Assembly: GCF_048388525.1 (NCBI RefSeq) | Contig: NZ_DBGCTQ010000004.1 | Span: forward strand, 36,709 to 100,708 | Direction: 5' to 3' | Origin: BQOK01 sp048388525 | GTDB taxonomy: Bacteria; Bacillota; Clostridia; Oscillospirales; Ruminococcaceae | Length of the DNA stretch: 64,000 bases | In this document: positions 1-8,245 of the stretch, piece by piece | Numbering within the stretch: position 1 is the first letter of the stretch | Layout: each line of letters opens with the position of its first letter | Program-made: the position numbers and the translations under genes | Notes under the pieces: generated by a model | What the model saw: the letters and a program-made list of their open reading frames with translations, nothing else | Database searches by the model: none | Told to the model about the DNA's origin: nothing

Positions 1-1015
1 TCGCGCCTGCTGCCAGCCCCTGCGCTCCCTCGGCCAGCTGCCCCGCGCCGTCCTTCACCTGCTTTGCGCCCGAGAGCGCCGCGTCCACACCCTCGTCAAA
101 GGTCTGGTAGCTCGCCTGGAACTCGGCCATTTTGCCATCCAGGGTGTCCACCGCCTGGCGCAGGGTTTTGGCGCCGTCCTGCAGCTCCCGGGTGGCGTTT
201 TCCAGCTCGTCCAGCTTGCCGTCCAGGTCATCAAACCCGTCGGTGCCCGCAAGGCCGTCCTTTTTCAGCTCCTCCATGCTGGTGGCCGCCGCCAACAGGA
301 TCGCAGGCGCCTCAAAGCACCCGGTATCGGCCTCCACAGTCACCTCATCCAGAAAACAATCATACAGGCCGTCCAGCTGGGCGGGCAGCAGGCCGTCAAA
401 GGTGGCCCTCATGCCCGGCAGGGCCGCAAAAGCCACCAGCTGGTTCTGCGCGTCGGTCTGCACGGTGCCGTGCTCGGCGGTAATGTTGGTAAACGCGCCC
501 GCCGGCAGGTCCACCGCAATCATCGTCACAAAGGGGGTGTAAATATCCCGCAGGCTGCCGCCGATGGTGCGCTGGTATTTTTCGTTGTTGGTCAGCGCAA
601 TGTGTATGCCCACGCGCCCGGCCTTGCCCGTCAGCTCCCCGGCGGCAATGGGCGCGCCGTCCAGCGTGTAGGTAATGGCCGCGGTCACGGGCGGGGTCTT
701 GTCGGTAACGCCCTGGTAATACACATCGTTGCCGCTGCCCTGAAAGGTGAGCGAACCGCCGCTCTGCTCCAGCTGCCACTCGCCTTTCAGATTTGTGATA
801 TCCCGCAGCGAGGTGCTGTCTGTAAATCCCGAAAGCCCCGTGTCGCTGTGTACCCAGCTGCTCACGGTCTGGCTTTTCACGCTGCCGTCGGCGTTTAAAA
901 TAACGAACACGTTTTCGTCCTTGGTCACCTCGCCCGCGGCAAAGGCGGGCAGGGTGCAGCCCGCCACCAGGGCAAGGGCCGCAAGGGCTGCGGTAAAGCG
1001 GTAACTGCGTTTCAT
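1..1015 (-). CDS. Secreted xxxLxxG heptad-repeat protein, 3' end outside window
   Basis: Reading leftward from ATG at 1015, the frame stays open to the window edge (about 338 residues seen). The N-terminus is a signal peptide (KR, hydrophobic core) with a possible lipobox LVAGC and, alternatively, a type I site after AFA. The distal part has repeated heptads of the xxxLxxG kind (GAKQVKDG, GAGQLAEG, GAQGLAAG), the hallmark of the YhgE/Pip-associated heptad-repeat family that often sits beside MMPL exporters. An AAAGGAG ribosome site lies 11 nt upstream, and the start is 1 nt after the stop of the exporter gene, so the two are probably translationally coupled. A role as an accessory to the exporter is inferred from position. 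Confidence 0.75.
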   Translation of the reverse strand, partial: MKRSYRFTAALAALALVAGCTLPAFAAGEVTKDENVFVILNADGSVKSQTVSSWVHSDTGLSGFTDSTSLRDITNLKGEWQLEQSGGSLTFQGSGNDVYYQGVTDKTPPVTAAITYTLDGAPIAAGELTGKAGRVGIHIALTNNEKYQRTIGGSLRDIYTPFVTMIAVDLPAGAFTNITAEHGTVQTDAQNQLVAFAALPGMRATFDGLLPAQLDGLYDCFLDEVTVEADTGCFEAPAILLAAATSMEELKKDGLAGTDGFDDLDGKLDELENATRELQDGAKTLRQAVDTLDGKMAEFQASYQTFDEGVDAALSGAKQVKDGAGQLAEGAQGLAAGA

Positions 1016-1016
1016 C

Positions 1017-3128
1017 TCAAACACGCTCCTTTACAATTTTGGGCCAGTGGATGGTGGTTTTTTGAATGATGGGTGCGGTCAGGATCAGCAGCGCCGGCAG
1101 CACAAAAAGGATCACCAACATGCTGATGAGCGCCCCCCGGCTGATCAGCAGGCACAAACTGCTGATCAGCTCCATCTTCGATGCGGCGGCCACGCTGGCG
1201 GTGGCCACAAAAAAGGTCAGGCCGCTGGTCAAAATGCTGCGGCTGCACTGCTCCACCGCAATCTGCACCGCCTGCTTCACCGTGCGTCCCGCCGCCAGCT
1301 CCTCCCGGTAGCGGGTGGTGGTCAAAATGGCGTAGTCCACCGTGGCCCCCAGCTGGATGGTCCCCACCACAATGCTGGCCACAAAAGGCAGCACCGCGCC
1401 GCTGAAATAGGGGATGCCCATGTTGATCATAATGGCGCTCTCAATGGCCGCCACCAGCAGCACCGGGATCGAGACCGACTTGAACACGATCGCCACGATC
1501 AAAAACACCGCCAAAATGCTGGTGACATTCACATTGCGGAAGTCCACGTCCGCCACCTCGATCAGGTCCTTGGTCATGGCGCCCTCGCCGCTGATCACCC
1601 CCTGCGGGTCATAGCGCTTTACAATCGCGTTCATCCGGTCCAACTGGGCGTTCTGCGCCTCGGTACCGCTTTTATAACTGGAATTTGCCAGCAGCATCCG
1701 GTGCCCGCCCGCCGCAAAGATCTCCCGGATCTCTGCCGGCACAAAGCTCTCGGGGATGCCCCCGCCCAAAAACTTTTCGTAGCTGAGCACCTGGTTCACG
1801 CCCTCCACCCGTTCCAGCTCGCTGGTCAGTTCGGTGAGCTCGCTGTTGGAAATGGCCTCGTCCACGATCACAAAATGGGTGGTGGTCATGTCAAAATCAT
1901 CTTTCAGGCGGTTTGTACCCACAATGCCCGCCATGTCCTGGGGCAGGCTGTCGAACAGCGTATAATATACCTCCACCTTGCTCTGCGCCACCGCAAAGGG
2001 CACAAACAGCAGCAAAAACACGATCAAAATAGGGATGTAGTGCTTCACCACAAAGTGTGAGGTGCGGGTCAGCTTGGGGATAAAGGTGCGGTGCCGGCGG
2101 CTGGCCACCGCCCTGCGGAAGGTCAGGATCATGGCCGGCAGAATGGTCACGGTGCACACCACCCCCAGCGCCACGCCCTTTGCCATTACAAGGCCGATGT
2201 CGGTGCCCAGCTTCAGGCTCATGGTGCACATGGCCAAAAAGCCCGCAATGGTGGTGAGCGAGGACCCCGCAATGGACGAAAAGGTGTTGCAGATGGCCTT
2301 CACCATGGCTCCCTCGGCCACCTCCCGGCTGGCCGGCTGGCCCTCGGGCACGCCGGCCTTCAGCTTTTCCTCCTCAAAGCGGTGCAGCAAAAAAATCGAA
2401 AAATCCATCGTCACGCCCAGCTGCAGCACCGTGGCCAGCGCTTCGGTGATGTAGCTGATCTGCCCCAAAAAGATGTTGGTGCCGAAGTTGTAAAGGATGG
2501 GAAACGCAATGCTCACCATAAAAATCAGCGGCACCACCGTGGCGTGGATGCTGGCAAACAGCACCAGCAGGCTGCACCCCACCGCGCACAGAATGTAAAG
2601 CGGCATCTCCTGGTCCACCAGCGCCTTGGTGTCGGCCAAAATGGCCGACATACCGCCGATGAAACAGTCCTTTTTCAAGATTTCCTGGATCTTTTGCACC
2701 GCACCCATGGTCTCGGCGCTGGCGCTGGTGCCGTCAAATTTCACGATCAACATGGTCGCGTCGTTCTTGCCATAAAAAAACTTCTGGATATCCCCCGGCA
2801 GCATCTCTGCCGGAATGGTCACGTCCAGCATGTCGCTGGTCCACATCACCTTGGCCACCCCCGGAACCGCAGCGATCTCGTCCTTCATGGCAAGCAGCTC
2901 GGCGGTGGGCATGTGCTCCACCGTGATCATGGCGGTGGAGGCGGTGTGGAAATCATCCTCCAAATATGCTTCGCCGATCATCGAGTCCAGTTCCGGCGGC
3001 AGGTAGGTCAAAATATCATAGTTGATATAGGTGCCCATCGCCCCCAGCACCGCCGGGATCAGCAGCAGCACCGCCGCCGCCAGCACCAGCTTGCGGCGCT
3101 TCACCACAAAGCGGGCAAAATGTTCCAT
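1017..3128 (-). CDS. MMPL-family RND exporter
   Basis: A 703-residue membrane protein of the MMPL/RND superfamily: N-terminal anchor after a KRRK cluster, an extracytoplasmic loop (about 40-190), a first bundle of membrane helices, a second large loop and a second bundle. The two halves repeat each other, as is usual in hydrophobe and lipid exporters driven by ion gradients. I place the start at 3128 because an AGGAG site lies 8 nt before it; the frame extends to 3164, but that longer start has no ribosome site and would run over a TetR operator. It is divergent from a TetR gene and followed by a heptad-repeat secreted protein. The exported substrate cannot be read from sequence; multidrug or cell-envelope lipid export is typical. 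Confidence 0.9.
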   Translation of the reverse strand: MEHFARFVVKRRKLVLAAAVLLLIPAVLGAMGTYINYDILTYLPPELDSMIGEAYLEDDFHTASTAMITVEHMPTAELLAMKDEIAAVPGVAKVMWTSDMLDVTIPAEMLPGDIQKFFYGKNDATMLIVKFDGTSASAETMGAVQKIQEILKKDCFIGGMSAILADTKALVDQEMPLYILCAVGCSLLVLFASIHATVVPLIFMVSIAFPILYNFGTNIFLGQISYITEALATVLQLGVTMDFSIFLLHRFEEEKLKAGVPEGQPASREVAEGAMVKAICNTFSSIAGSSLTTIAGFLAMCTMSLKLGTDIGLVMAKGVALGVVCTVTILPAMILTFRRAVASRRHRTFIPKLTRTSHFVVKHYIPILIVFLLLFVPFAVAQSKVEVYYTLFDSLPQDMAGIVGTNRLKDDFDMTTTHFVIVDEAISNSELTELTSELERVEGVNQVLSYEKFLGGGIPESFVPAEIREIFAAGGHRMLLANSSYKSGTEAQNAQLDRMNAIVKRYDPQGVISGEGAMTKDLIEVADVDFRNVNVTSILAVFLIVAIVFKSVSIPVLLVAAIESAIMINMGIPYFSGAVLPFVASIVVGTIQLGATVDYAILTTTRYREELAAGRTVKQAVQIAVEQCSRSILTSGLTFFVATASVAAASKMELISSLCLLISRGALISMLVILFVLPALLILTAPIIQKTTIHWPKIVKERV

Positions 3129-3150
3129 GCCATCATCTCCTGTGTCAAAC

Positions 3151-3250
3151 TGACTTTTGGTCATCGAATTGCAGTATACGCTTTTGCCGGCTGGCCGTCA
3201 ATTCTTTAAATGACCAATAGTCACGATTTCATCGGCGTGACTTTTGGTCA
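3151..3250. promoter_or_regulatory. Three 13-bp palindromic TetR operators
   Basis: TGACTTTTGGTCA occurs at 3151-3163 and again at 3238-3250; TGACCAATAGTCA, the same palindrome on the other strand with one central change, lies at 3211-3223. The consensus is TGACCAAWAGTCA. One copy covers the exporter start point, one sits just upstream of the exporter -35, and one lies upstream of the tetR -35. This is typical of a divergently autoregulated TetR-exporter pair. The regulator-operator match is inferred from position. Confidence 0.8.
3173..3201 (-). promoter_or_regulatory. Sigma-A promoter of the MMPL exporter operon
   Basis: On the minus strand, -35 TTGACG (3201-3196) and -10 TATACT (3178-3173) are separated by exactly 17 nt. 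Transcription would start near 3166, immediately beside the operator at 3151-3163, so a bound repressor would block initiation. Confidence 0.75.
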
Positions 3251-3274
3251 TTTTGGCAAATTGAAGATTTGTCC

Positions 3275-3303
3275 TTGCTTTTCTGCTGATTGCCACCTAT
3301 ACT
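3275..3303 (+). promoter_or_regulatory. Sigma-A promoter of the tetR gene
   Basis: -35 TTGCTT (3275-3280) and -10 TATACT (3298-3303) with 17-nt spacing; expected start near 3310, leaving a short leader before the coding start at 3378. Confidence 0.65.
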
Positions 3304-3377
3304 AAAATCAAGAAAAAAGGTGGCAAAGCGCGAAAGAGCTGTTTTTGCCCGCTTCAAATTTAAAGGGGGATTCTTTC

Positions 3378-3968
3378 ATGCCGGGGCGTTTGCAGCAGCA
3401 AAAGGAAGTCAAAAAGCAAAGCCTTCTAACCGCCGCCAACGAATTATTTCTGGAAAAAGGGGTCTCCAAAACTTCTATCGACGATATCGTCAAGCGCGCC
3501 CAGGTGGCCAAAGGCACCTTTTATTTATATTTCAAAGATAAAAGTGAGCTTCAGCAGGCTCTTGTTCTGCGCATCAGCACCAGGGTGCTGAACGAGGCCT
3601 ACGCGGCGGTCCACGGCAGGGGGACCGGAGATTTTATCGAGGACCTGCTCTTATTCATCGACCACATCATTGAGCAGTTTAAACGGGACAAGCTCACCCT
3701 GCGCCTTTTGGAGCGCAATTTTTCCTGGCCCGCGGTGGCCCGCGAGCTCTCGCAGGGCACCGATCCGCTGTGGCAGAACCTCATGAAAATGCTGCAGGCC
3801 AGCCCCCTTGCCGCCCACCGCACCGAGGACGAGTTGTTCAAGTTGGTCTTCATCATCGTGGAGATGTGCGGCTCCACCTGCTACTCCTCCATCATCGAGC
3901 ATCGCCCCGACACCATCGACAACATGAAGCCCGTTCTGTACGACATCATCCGCCGTGCCTTGGCCTGA
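3378..3968 (+). CDS. TetR-family transcriptional repressor
   Basis: A 196-residue regulator. Residues about 10-55 form a TetR_N helix-turn-helix (LLTAANELFLEKGVSKTSIDDIVKRA, then VAKGTFYLYFKDK), and the rest is an all-helical ligand and dimer domain. The start at 3378 is set by an AAAGGGGG site 8 nt upstream; an in-frame start at 3345 has no such site. It is divergent from the MMPL exporter with three matching palindromes between them, so it most likely represses both itself and the exporter, with release by an unknown hydrophobic ligand. Confidence 0.92.
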   Translation: MPGRLQQQKEVKKQSLLTAANELFLEKGVSKTSIDDIVKRAQVAKGTFYLYFKDKSELQQALVLRISTRVLNEAYAAVHGRGTGDFIEDLLLFIDHIIEQFKRDKLTLRLLERNFSWPAVARELSQGTDPLWQNLMKMLQASPLAAHRTEDELFKLVFIIVEMCGSTCYSSIIEHRPDTIDNMKPVLYDIIRRALA

Positions 3969-3978
3969 TCCTATAAAT

Positions 3979-4017
3979 AAAAAACGCCGCGAAGCATTTC
4001 AGCTTCGCGGCGTTTTT
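3979..4017. terminator. Bidirectional terminator between tetR and the hybrid kinase
   Basis: A long GC stem (AACGCCGCGAAGC pairing with GCTTCGCGGCGTT, loop ATTTCA) followed by T5 on the plus strand and preceded by A6, so it works for both convergent genes. Confidence 0.92.
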
Positions 4018-4034
4018 ACTGTTTTGCAAGCATC

Positions 4035-6845
4035 TCACAGCATATGGTCTGCCAGTGCGCGATACAGCGCGCCCGGGTCGATGGGTTTCGCAATGTGGCC
4101 GTCCATACCGGCCGCGGCCGCCTTTTCCACATCCTCTTTAAAAGCGTCGGCGGTCATAGCCAGGATCGGCACGGCGGTCGCATCCGCCCGGGGGGCGGCG
4201 CGCAGCTGCCGTGCGGTCTCGTAGCCGTTCATGCCCGGCATCTGGATGTCCATCAGGATCAGTTGGTAGTGGTGTTCGGGCGAGCCCAGGAACATCCGCA
4301 GCGCCTCCCTGCCGTCCAGCGCCCAGTCCACCGCCGCGCCCGTGGGCCGCAGCAGCTCCTGCGCCAACAGGGCGTTCATCTCGTTGTCCTCGGCCATCAG
4401 GATACGCCGTCCCTCCAGGTCCGGCGCGGCCCGCGGCCCTTCTTTTGCGGCGGGCGCCTTTGCCTGCTCTTCCGGCACTTCAAAGGGCAGCTCTACCGAA
4501 AAGCAGGTACCTTTGCCTTTTTCGCTCTCCACCGCCAGAGTGCCCCGCATGGCATCCACCAGCGCCTTCACGATCGACAGCCCCAACCCCGAGCCCCCAT
4601 GGCGCCGGGCGGTGGTGCCGTCCTCCTGTTCAAAGGGCTGAAATATCCGGTGCAGCATCTCGGCGTTCATCCCCTCGCCGGTATCGCTCACCACAAAGCG
4701 CACCCGCACGCTCCCCTCGGCAGCCTCCGCAAGCTCCACCGCCAATCTCACCTGCCCGCCGGCCGGGGTAAATTTCACCGCATTGGAGAGCAGGTTCATC
4801 AGCACCTGGTGGGTGCGCAGCTCATCACCCACCACCAGGTGCGGCAGCGCCTCGCTTTTTTCGGCAAGGTACTGCAGCCCTTTTTCCCCGCACTGGGCCG
4901 CATACATCGAGTCCACGGCCCCCAGCATCTCCCAGAGTGGAAAAGGCTCTGCCGCAAGCTTAAGTTTTCCCTGCTCGATCGCCGCCATGTCCAGCACATC
5001 GTTGATGATCCCCAGCAAAACGCGGCCCGCGGTTTGTGTCTTTTGCAGGTAATCCCGCGCCCGGGCGGGTTCCTCCAGATGCTCGCTCGCCAGGTTGGAA
5101 AATCCCAGAATCGCGTTCAGCGGAGTGCGTATTTCATGGCTCATCCGGCTTAAAAATTCACCCTTGGCCCGGTTTGCCTGCTGGGTCTGGCGCACTGCCT
5201 GTTCCAGCCGGGCATTGGCGGCGTACAGTTGGTTCACATGGCGGTGCCTTTGTGCCAGCGCGCCGGCCAGGACCCCCACCAACAGCATCAGCAAAACACC
5301 GCCCACAGTCAGCGCCGCCCTGTATTTGTACAGCACGTCCTGCCAGGTCAGCTGGCTGGGCGAAGCCACCGTGTTGTTCAGCACGATGCGGCTCAGGGTT
5401 TCGTCTGCAAGGCAGCGAATGCTCTTGTTCAAAATTGAGACCAACAGCCCGCCCTCCTGGGTGTTGGGCGCCAACACGCACAGGTCCTCCGGAATCGAAA
5501 AACGCGGCAAGCTGGTCAATTCCTCATACCGGGGGTTCTGGGTCAGCTGCCCGAACACCAGCGTATCCTCTATGGCAATGTCCGCCTCCCCCCGAAGCAC
5601 CCGTTCCAGGCAATCCTGTATGCTGAGCGAGTCCCCCAGAATATAGTGTGGATACTGGCTGTTCAGATAGGAGCGCCCCGCGGCAAAGCCCCGGGGCGTT
5701 TCCACCCGCAGTTGGTCGGTCAACAGCCCGGTGAAGCCCTGGCGGCACAGCGCGATCAGCGTGTCGCTGTAATAGGGCTCGCTCAGCAGGATCCCCTGAT
5801 CGGCCCGAAACAGCGCGCAGTCCATCACGCCGGCGCACATCTTGTATTCCCCGTTCTTCACCGCCTGCACCGGGCTGGTGGCGTGGGGCAGCGCAGCACA
5901 TTCGAACCGCAGGCCGCTGATGCGGCCCAGCTCGGCCAGAATATCCACCGTGATCCCCTGTACCCGCCCGGTCTCCGGGTCGGTCCAGCTCCAGGGCGCG
6001 CGGGTGTACAGCAGCACCTCTATCGGCTGCGCCCCTTCAATATAGGCGGTCTCCTGCCTGGTAAAGGAGGGCTGGCGGGTGTTCAGGGATTCACTGAAAT
6101 AGCGCGTTTGCAGATCCTGCACAAACAAGGGGTCCTCCGCCATGACCTCGCCCAGCGCCGCCTCCAATTGCGCGATCAGCTCCGTATTTCCCTTCCAGCT
6201 CACCATAAATACAGGCTGTGCGCTGATGTGGCTCAGCAATTTGAACTGCTCCTGCCAATCCGCGGCGCCGGCTACCATGGCGTCCACCTGCCCGGTCTGT
6301 ACCAGGCGGGCCGCTTCCGGTTCGTCTGCCACCATCACCCGCCGGGTCGCAAAGCCATGGGCCGCTTCCATCTGGTCCAGCACAGCATCCTGGCGGCTGC
6401 CTGCTACCAGGGCCACTGCCATACCGTCAAACGCTTCGTAATCACTGTAATACAGCTCGGTATCCAGGCGGCCGTACAGGTAAAACACCTCGCTGCCGCT
6501 GGCGTAACGGCAGAATTCCAGCTGGTCAGCCTCAGGGCCGCCGCGCTGCACCGCCCCCACCAGGTCGATCTCGTGCCGCGCCAGCATTTCCAAAAGCTCC
6601 GGCCAAGTGCCGTACACATACTCAAATTCCCAGCCAGTGTGTTCCTTTACCGCGTTTAAATATTCCGGCCCATATCCGCTCACGGTGCCGTCCGCCTGCT
6701 GCCGCACATAGGTGCCGCTGCGGAAGTATCCCACCCGCACCACCCGGGCGGGCTCCCCCGCTGCGCGGGCCGCAGGCGCCGCGCACAAAATAAAGACCGC
6801 CGCGCACACGGCGCACAGCCATTTTTTAATGTGCCCCAGCCGCAT
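4035..6845 (-). CDS. Hybrid sensor histidine kinase with tandem SBP_bac_3 sensors
   Basis: A 936-residue BvgS/EvgS-like hybrid kinase. After a signal peptide (1-29), two family-3 periplasmic-binding modules (about 35-252 and 275-490) lie outside the membrane; one helix (about 509-531) leads to a HisKA domain with H570 in SRMSHEIRTPLN, a HATPase domain (N box NLLSNAVKF, G boxes DTGEG and GSGLGL) and a C-terminal receiver with D866 in LMDIQMPG. The start at 6845 has an AAGGGGGG site; upstream in-frame sequence is only a shadow of the neighbouring gene. The binding modules suggest an amino-acid-like or small organic ligand. No separate output regulator is adjacent, and no Hpt domain is visible. 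Confidence 0.93.
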   Translation of the reverse strand: MRLGHIKKWLCAVCAAVFILCAAPAARAAGEPARVVRVGYFRSGTYVRQQADGTVSGYGPEYLNAVKEHTGWEFEYVYGTWPELLEMLARHEIDLVGAVQRGGPEADQLEFCRYASGSEVFYLYGRLDTELYYSDYEAFDGMAVALVAGSRQDAVLDQMEAAHGFATRRVMVADEPEAARLVQTGQVDAMVAGAADWQEQFKLLSHISAQPVFMVSWKGNTELIAQLEAALGEVMAEDPLFVQDLQTRYFSESLNTRQPSFTRQETAYIEGAQPIEVLLYTRAPWSWTDPETGRVQGITVDILAELGRISGLRFECAALPHATSPVQAVKNGEYKMCAGVMDCALFRADQGILLSEPYYSDTLIALCRQGFTGLLTDQLRVETPRGFAAGRSYLNSQYPHYILGDSLSIQDCLERVLRGEADIAIEDTLVFGQLTQNPRYEELTSLPRFSIPEDLCVLAPNTQEGGLLVSILNKSIRCLADETLSRIVLNNTVASPSQLTWQDVLYKYRAALTVGGVLLMLLVGVLAGALAQRHRHVNQLYAANARLEQAVRQTQQANRAKGEFLSRMSHEIRTPLNAILGFSNLASEHLEEPARARDYLQKTQTAGRVLLGIINDVLDMAAIEQGKLKLAAEPFPLWEMLGAVDSMYAAQCGEKGLQYLAEKSEALPHLVVGDELRTHQVLMNLLSNAVKFTPAGGQVRLAVELAEAAEGSVRVRFVVSDTGEGMNAEMLHRIFQPFEQEDGTTARRHGGSGLGLSIVKALVDAMRGTLAVESEKGKGTCFSVELPFEVPEEQAKAPAAKEGPRAAPDLEGRRILMAEDNEMNALLAQELLRPTGAAVDWALDGREALRMFLGSPEHHYQLILMDIQMPGMNGYETARQLRAAPRADATAVPILAMTADAFKEDVEKAAAAGMDGHIAKPIDPGALYRALADHML

Positions 6846-6893
6846 GGGCAACGTTCCCCCCTTGCACAAAATAATTTTATAACCATTTTTTAC

Positions 6894-6902
6894 AGTATAC
6901 CA
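6894..6902 (-). promoter_or_regulatory. Extended -10 promoter of the hybrid kinase gene
   Basis: The minus strand reads TGGTATACT, an extended -10 element about 50 bp before the coding start. It lies in the 104-bp gap after the DMT transporter, so the kinase has its own promoter. No good -35 is seen. Confidence 0.5.
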
Positions 6903-6949
6903 TGCCTGCCATACCTCTTCCACCCCAAAAAAGCGGCACAACGGGCTTT

Positions 6950-7861
6950 TTATCTGTTTTGCTCCGCCGTTTCCCTGCTCTTTTTGCCGGGCAGTTGCGC
7001 CAACACGATGGCACAAAACATCAGTGCACAGCCTACCAGCTCCCGCGCAGTGAGTGCCTGCCCCAGCACCAGCCAACCAGCCAGCACGCTGAACACGCTC
7101 TCCAGGCTCAGCACCAGGCTGGCCAGGGTGGGCTCCACGTGCTTTTGCGCCACCACCTGCAGGGTATACGCTACCCCGCAGGACAGGACCCCGGCGTACA
7201 AAACCGGCGCCCAGGCCGCCGCAATCTGCCCCCAAGCTGGCTTTTCAAATAAAAGTGCCGGCACACCGCACACGATCCCCGCGGTAAAAAACTGAATACA
7301 TGACAATTTTACCCCGTCCGCCAGAGGCGAAAAATGGTCGATCACCAAAATATGCAGGCTGAACAGCCCGCTGCACCCCAGCAGCAGTGCATCGCCCATT
7401 CCCAAGGCGGCGCCGCCGCTCCAGCACAGCAGGTACAGCCCGCCCAAAGCCAGCGCCACGGCGGCCCACACCTTTGCGCCGGGGCTGCGTTTTATAAAAA
7501 TGCCAAGCACCGGCACCAGCACAATATACATGGCGGTAATGAACCCAGCCTTGCCCACGCTGGCATACTGCAGGCCCCACTGCTGCAATGTGCTGGCCAC
7601 CGCCAGAATCACCCCGCACAGAACCCCGCCCGTCCATAGTTTTTTCTTCTCACCGGGGGCGGGCTGCCGCCCCGCGTTGCCCGATATCCGACCGAAAGCT
7701 GTGATGAGGGGCAGCAGCACCACGCCGCCGATCAAGCTGCGCACGCCATTAAAGGTCAAAGGCCCAAGATAGTCATTTCCCACACTCTGCGCCACGAACG
7801 CGCCACCCCAGATCAGGGCGGTAAGGGCCAGCAGCAACAGGTGTTTGGGGCTTGTTTTCAT
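6950..7861 (-). CDS. EamA/DMT-family transporter
   Basis: A 303-residue, very hydrophobic protein with about ten membrane helices in two EamA halves; the first begins with ALIWGGAFVAQS, the second around residues 150-285 (SLESVFSVLAGWLVLGQALT). This is the classic drug/metabolite transporter signature. The start is ambiguous: an AAAAGGAG site precedes ATG at 7861 by 11 nt, while a TTG at 7870 is too close to it. Substrate unknown; amino-acid or metabolite export is common for the family. Confidence 0.88.
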   Translation of the reverse strand: MKTSPKHLLLLALTALIWGGAFVAQSVGNDYLGPLTFNGVRSLIGGVVLLPLITAFGRISGNAGRQPAPGEKKKLWTGGVLCGVILAVASTLQQWGLQYASVGKAGFITAMYIVLVPVLGIFIKRSPGAKVWAAVALALGGLYLLCWSGGAALGMGDALLLGCSGLFSLHILVIDHFSPLADGVKLSCIQFFTAGIVCGVPALLFEKPAWGQIAAAWAPVLYAGVLSCGVAYTLQVVAQKHVEPTLASLVLSLESVFSVLAGWLVLGQALTARELVGCALMFCAIVLAQLPGKKSRETAEQNR

Positions 7862-7900
7862 AAAAAGCAACGCTCCTTTTTGTGCAATATTGCAAAATAA

Positions 7901-7909
7901 AGTATATCA
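7901..7909 (-). promoter_or_regulatory. Extended -10 promoter of the DMT transporter
   Basis: The minus strand carries TGATATACT (TG-N-TATACT) about 40 bp upstream of the coding start; the -35 region is poor, as for most extended -10 promoters in this window. Confidence 0.5.
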
Positions 7910-8245
7910 CATCCCGTCCCCGGGGGAAAGCCCCGGCTGCCCCGGCTGCCCTGACTGCTCCTGGAAAGCGCTTGTTTTTCTGCCCCCTGAAACGCGCGGC
8001 CGCACTATTACAGATATCTCGGTTGCCTTTTCATAGTAAAACAGGAGCAGGGAGGATTACTTCCGTGCGAAGGGCAAGCAAACATAAAAAGCCCGGTACC
8101 TTCGCACCGGTTTCCGGGATATATTTGCGCGTTTTTGCCCTTTGTATCCTTTACAAACCGCAACTTTTGTAGTAAATTGAAAACAGAATCGTTCTTTTCT
8201 CCAAAGTTTGCGCATATCTCTTTCAGCTTATTGTTCAACTTTGCT
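7910..8245 (+). promoter_or_regulatory. CRISPR leader region
   Basis: This 336-bp gene-free stretch precedes the first repeat. Its distal half is AT-rich relative to the surroundings. A possible promoter is TTTACA (8150-8155), 17 nt, TAAATT (8173-8178), reading into the array. Leader polarity agrees with the decayed repeat lying at the other end. No cas remnant is recognisable in any frame. Confidence 0.55.

Noticed and set aside
3129..3164. Twelve-residue N-terminal extension of the MMPL exporter
   Set aside because: No ribosome site at 3164, a good one before 3128, and the extension would overlap a TetR operator and the transcription start.
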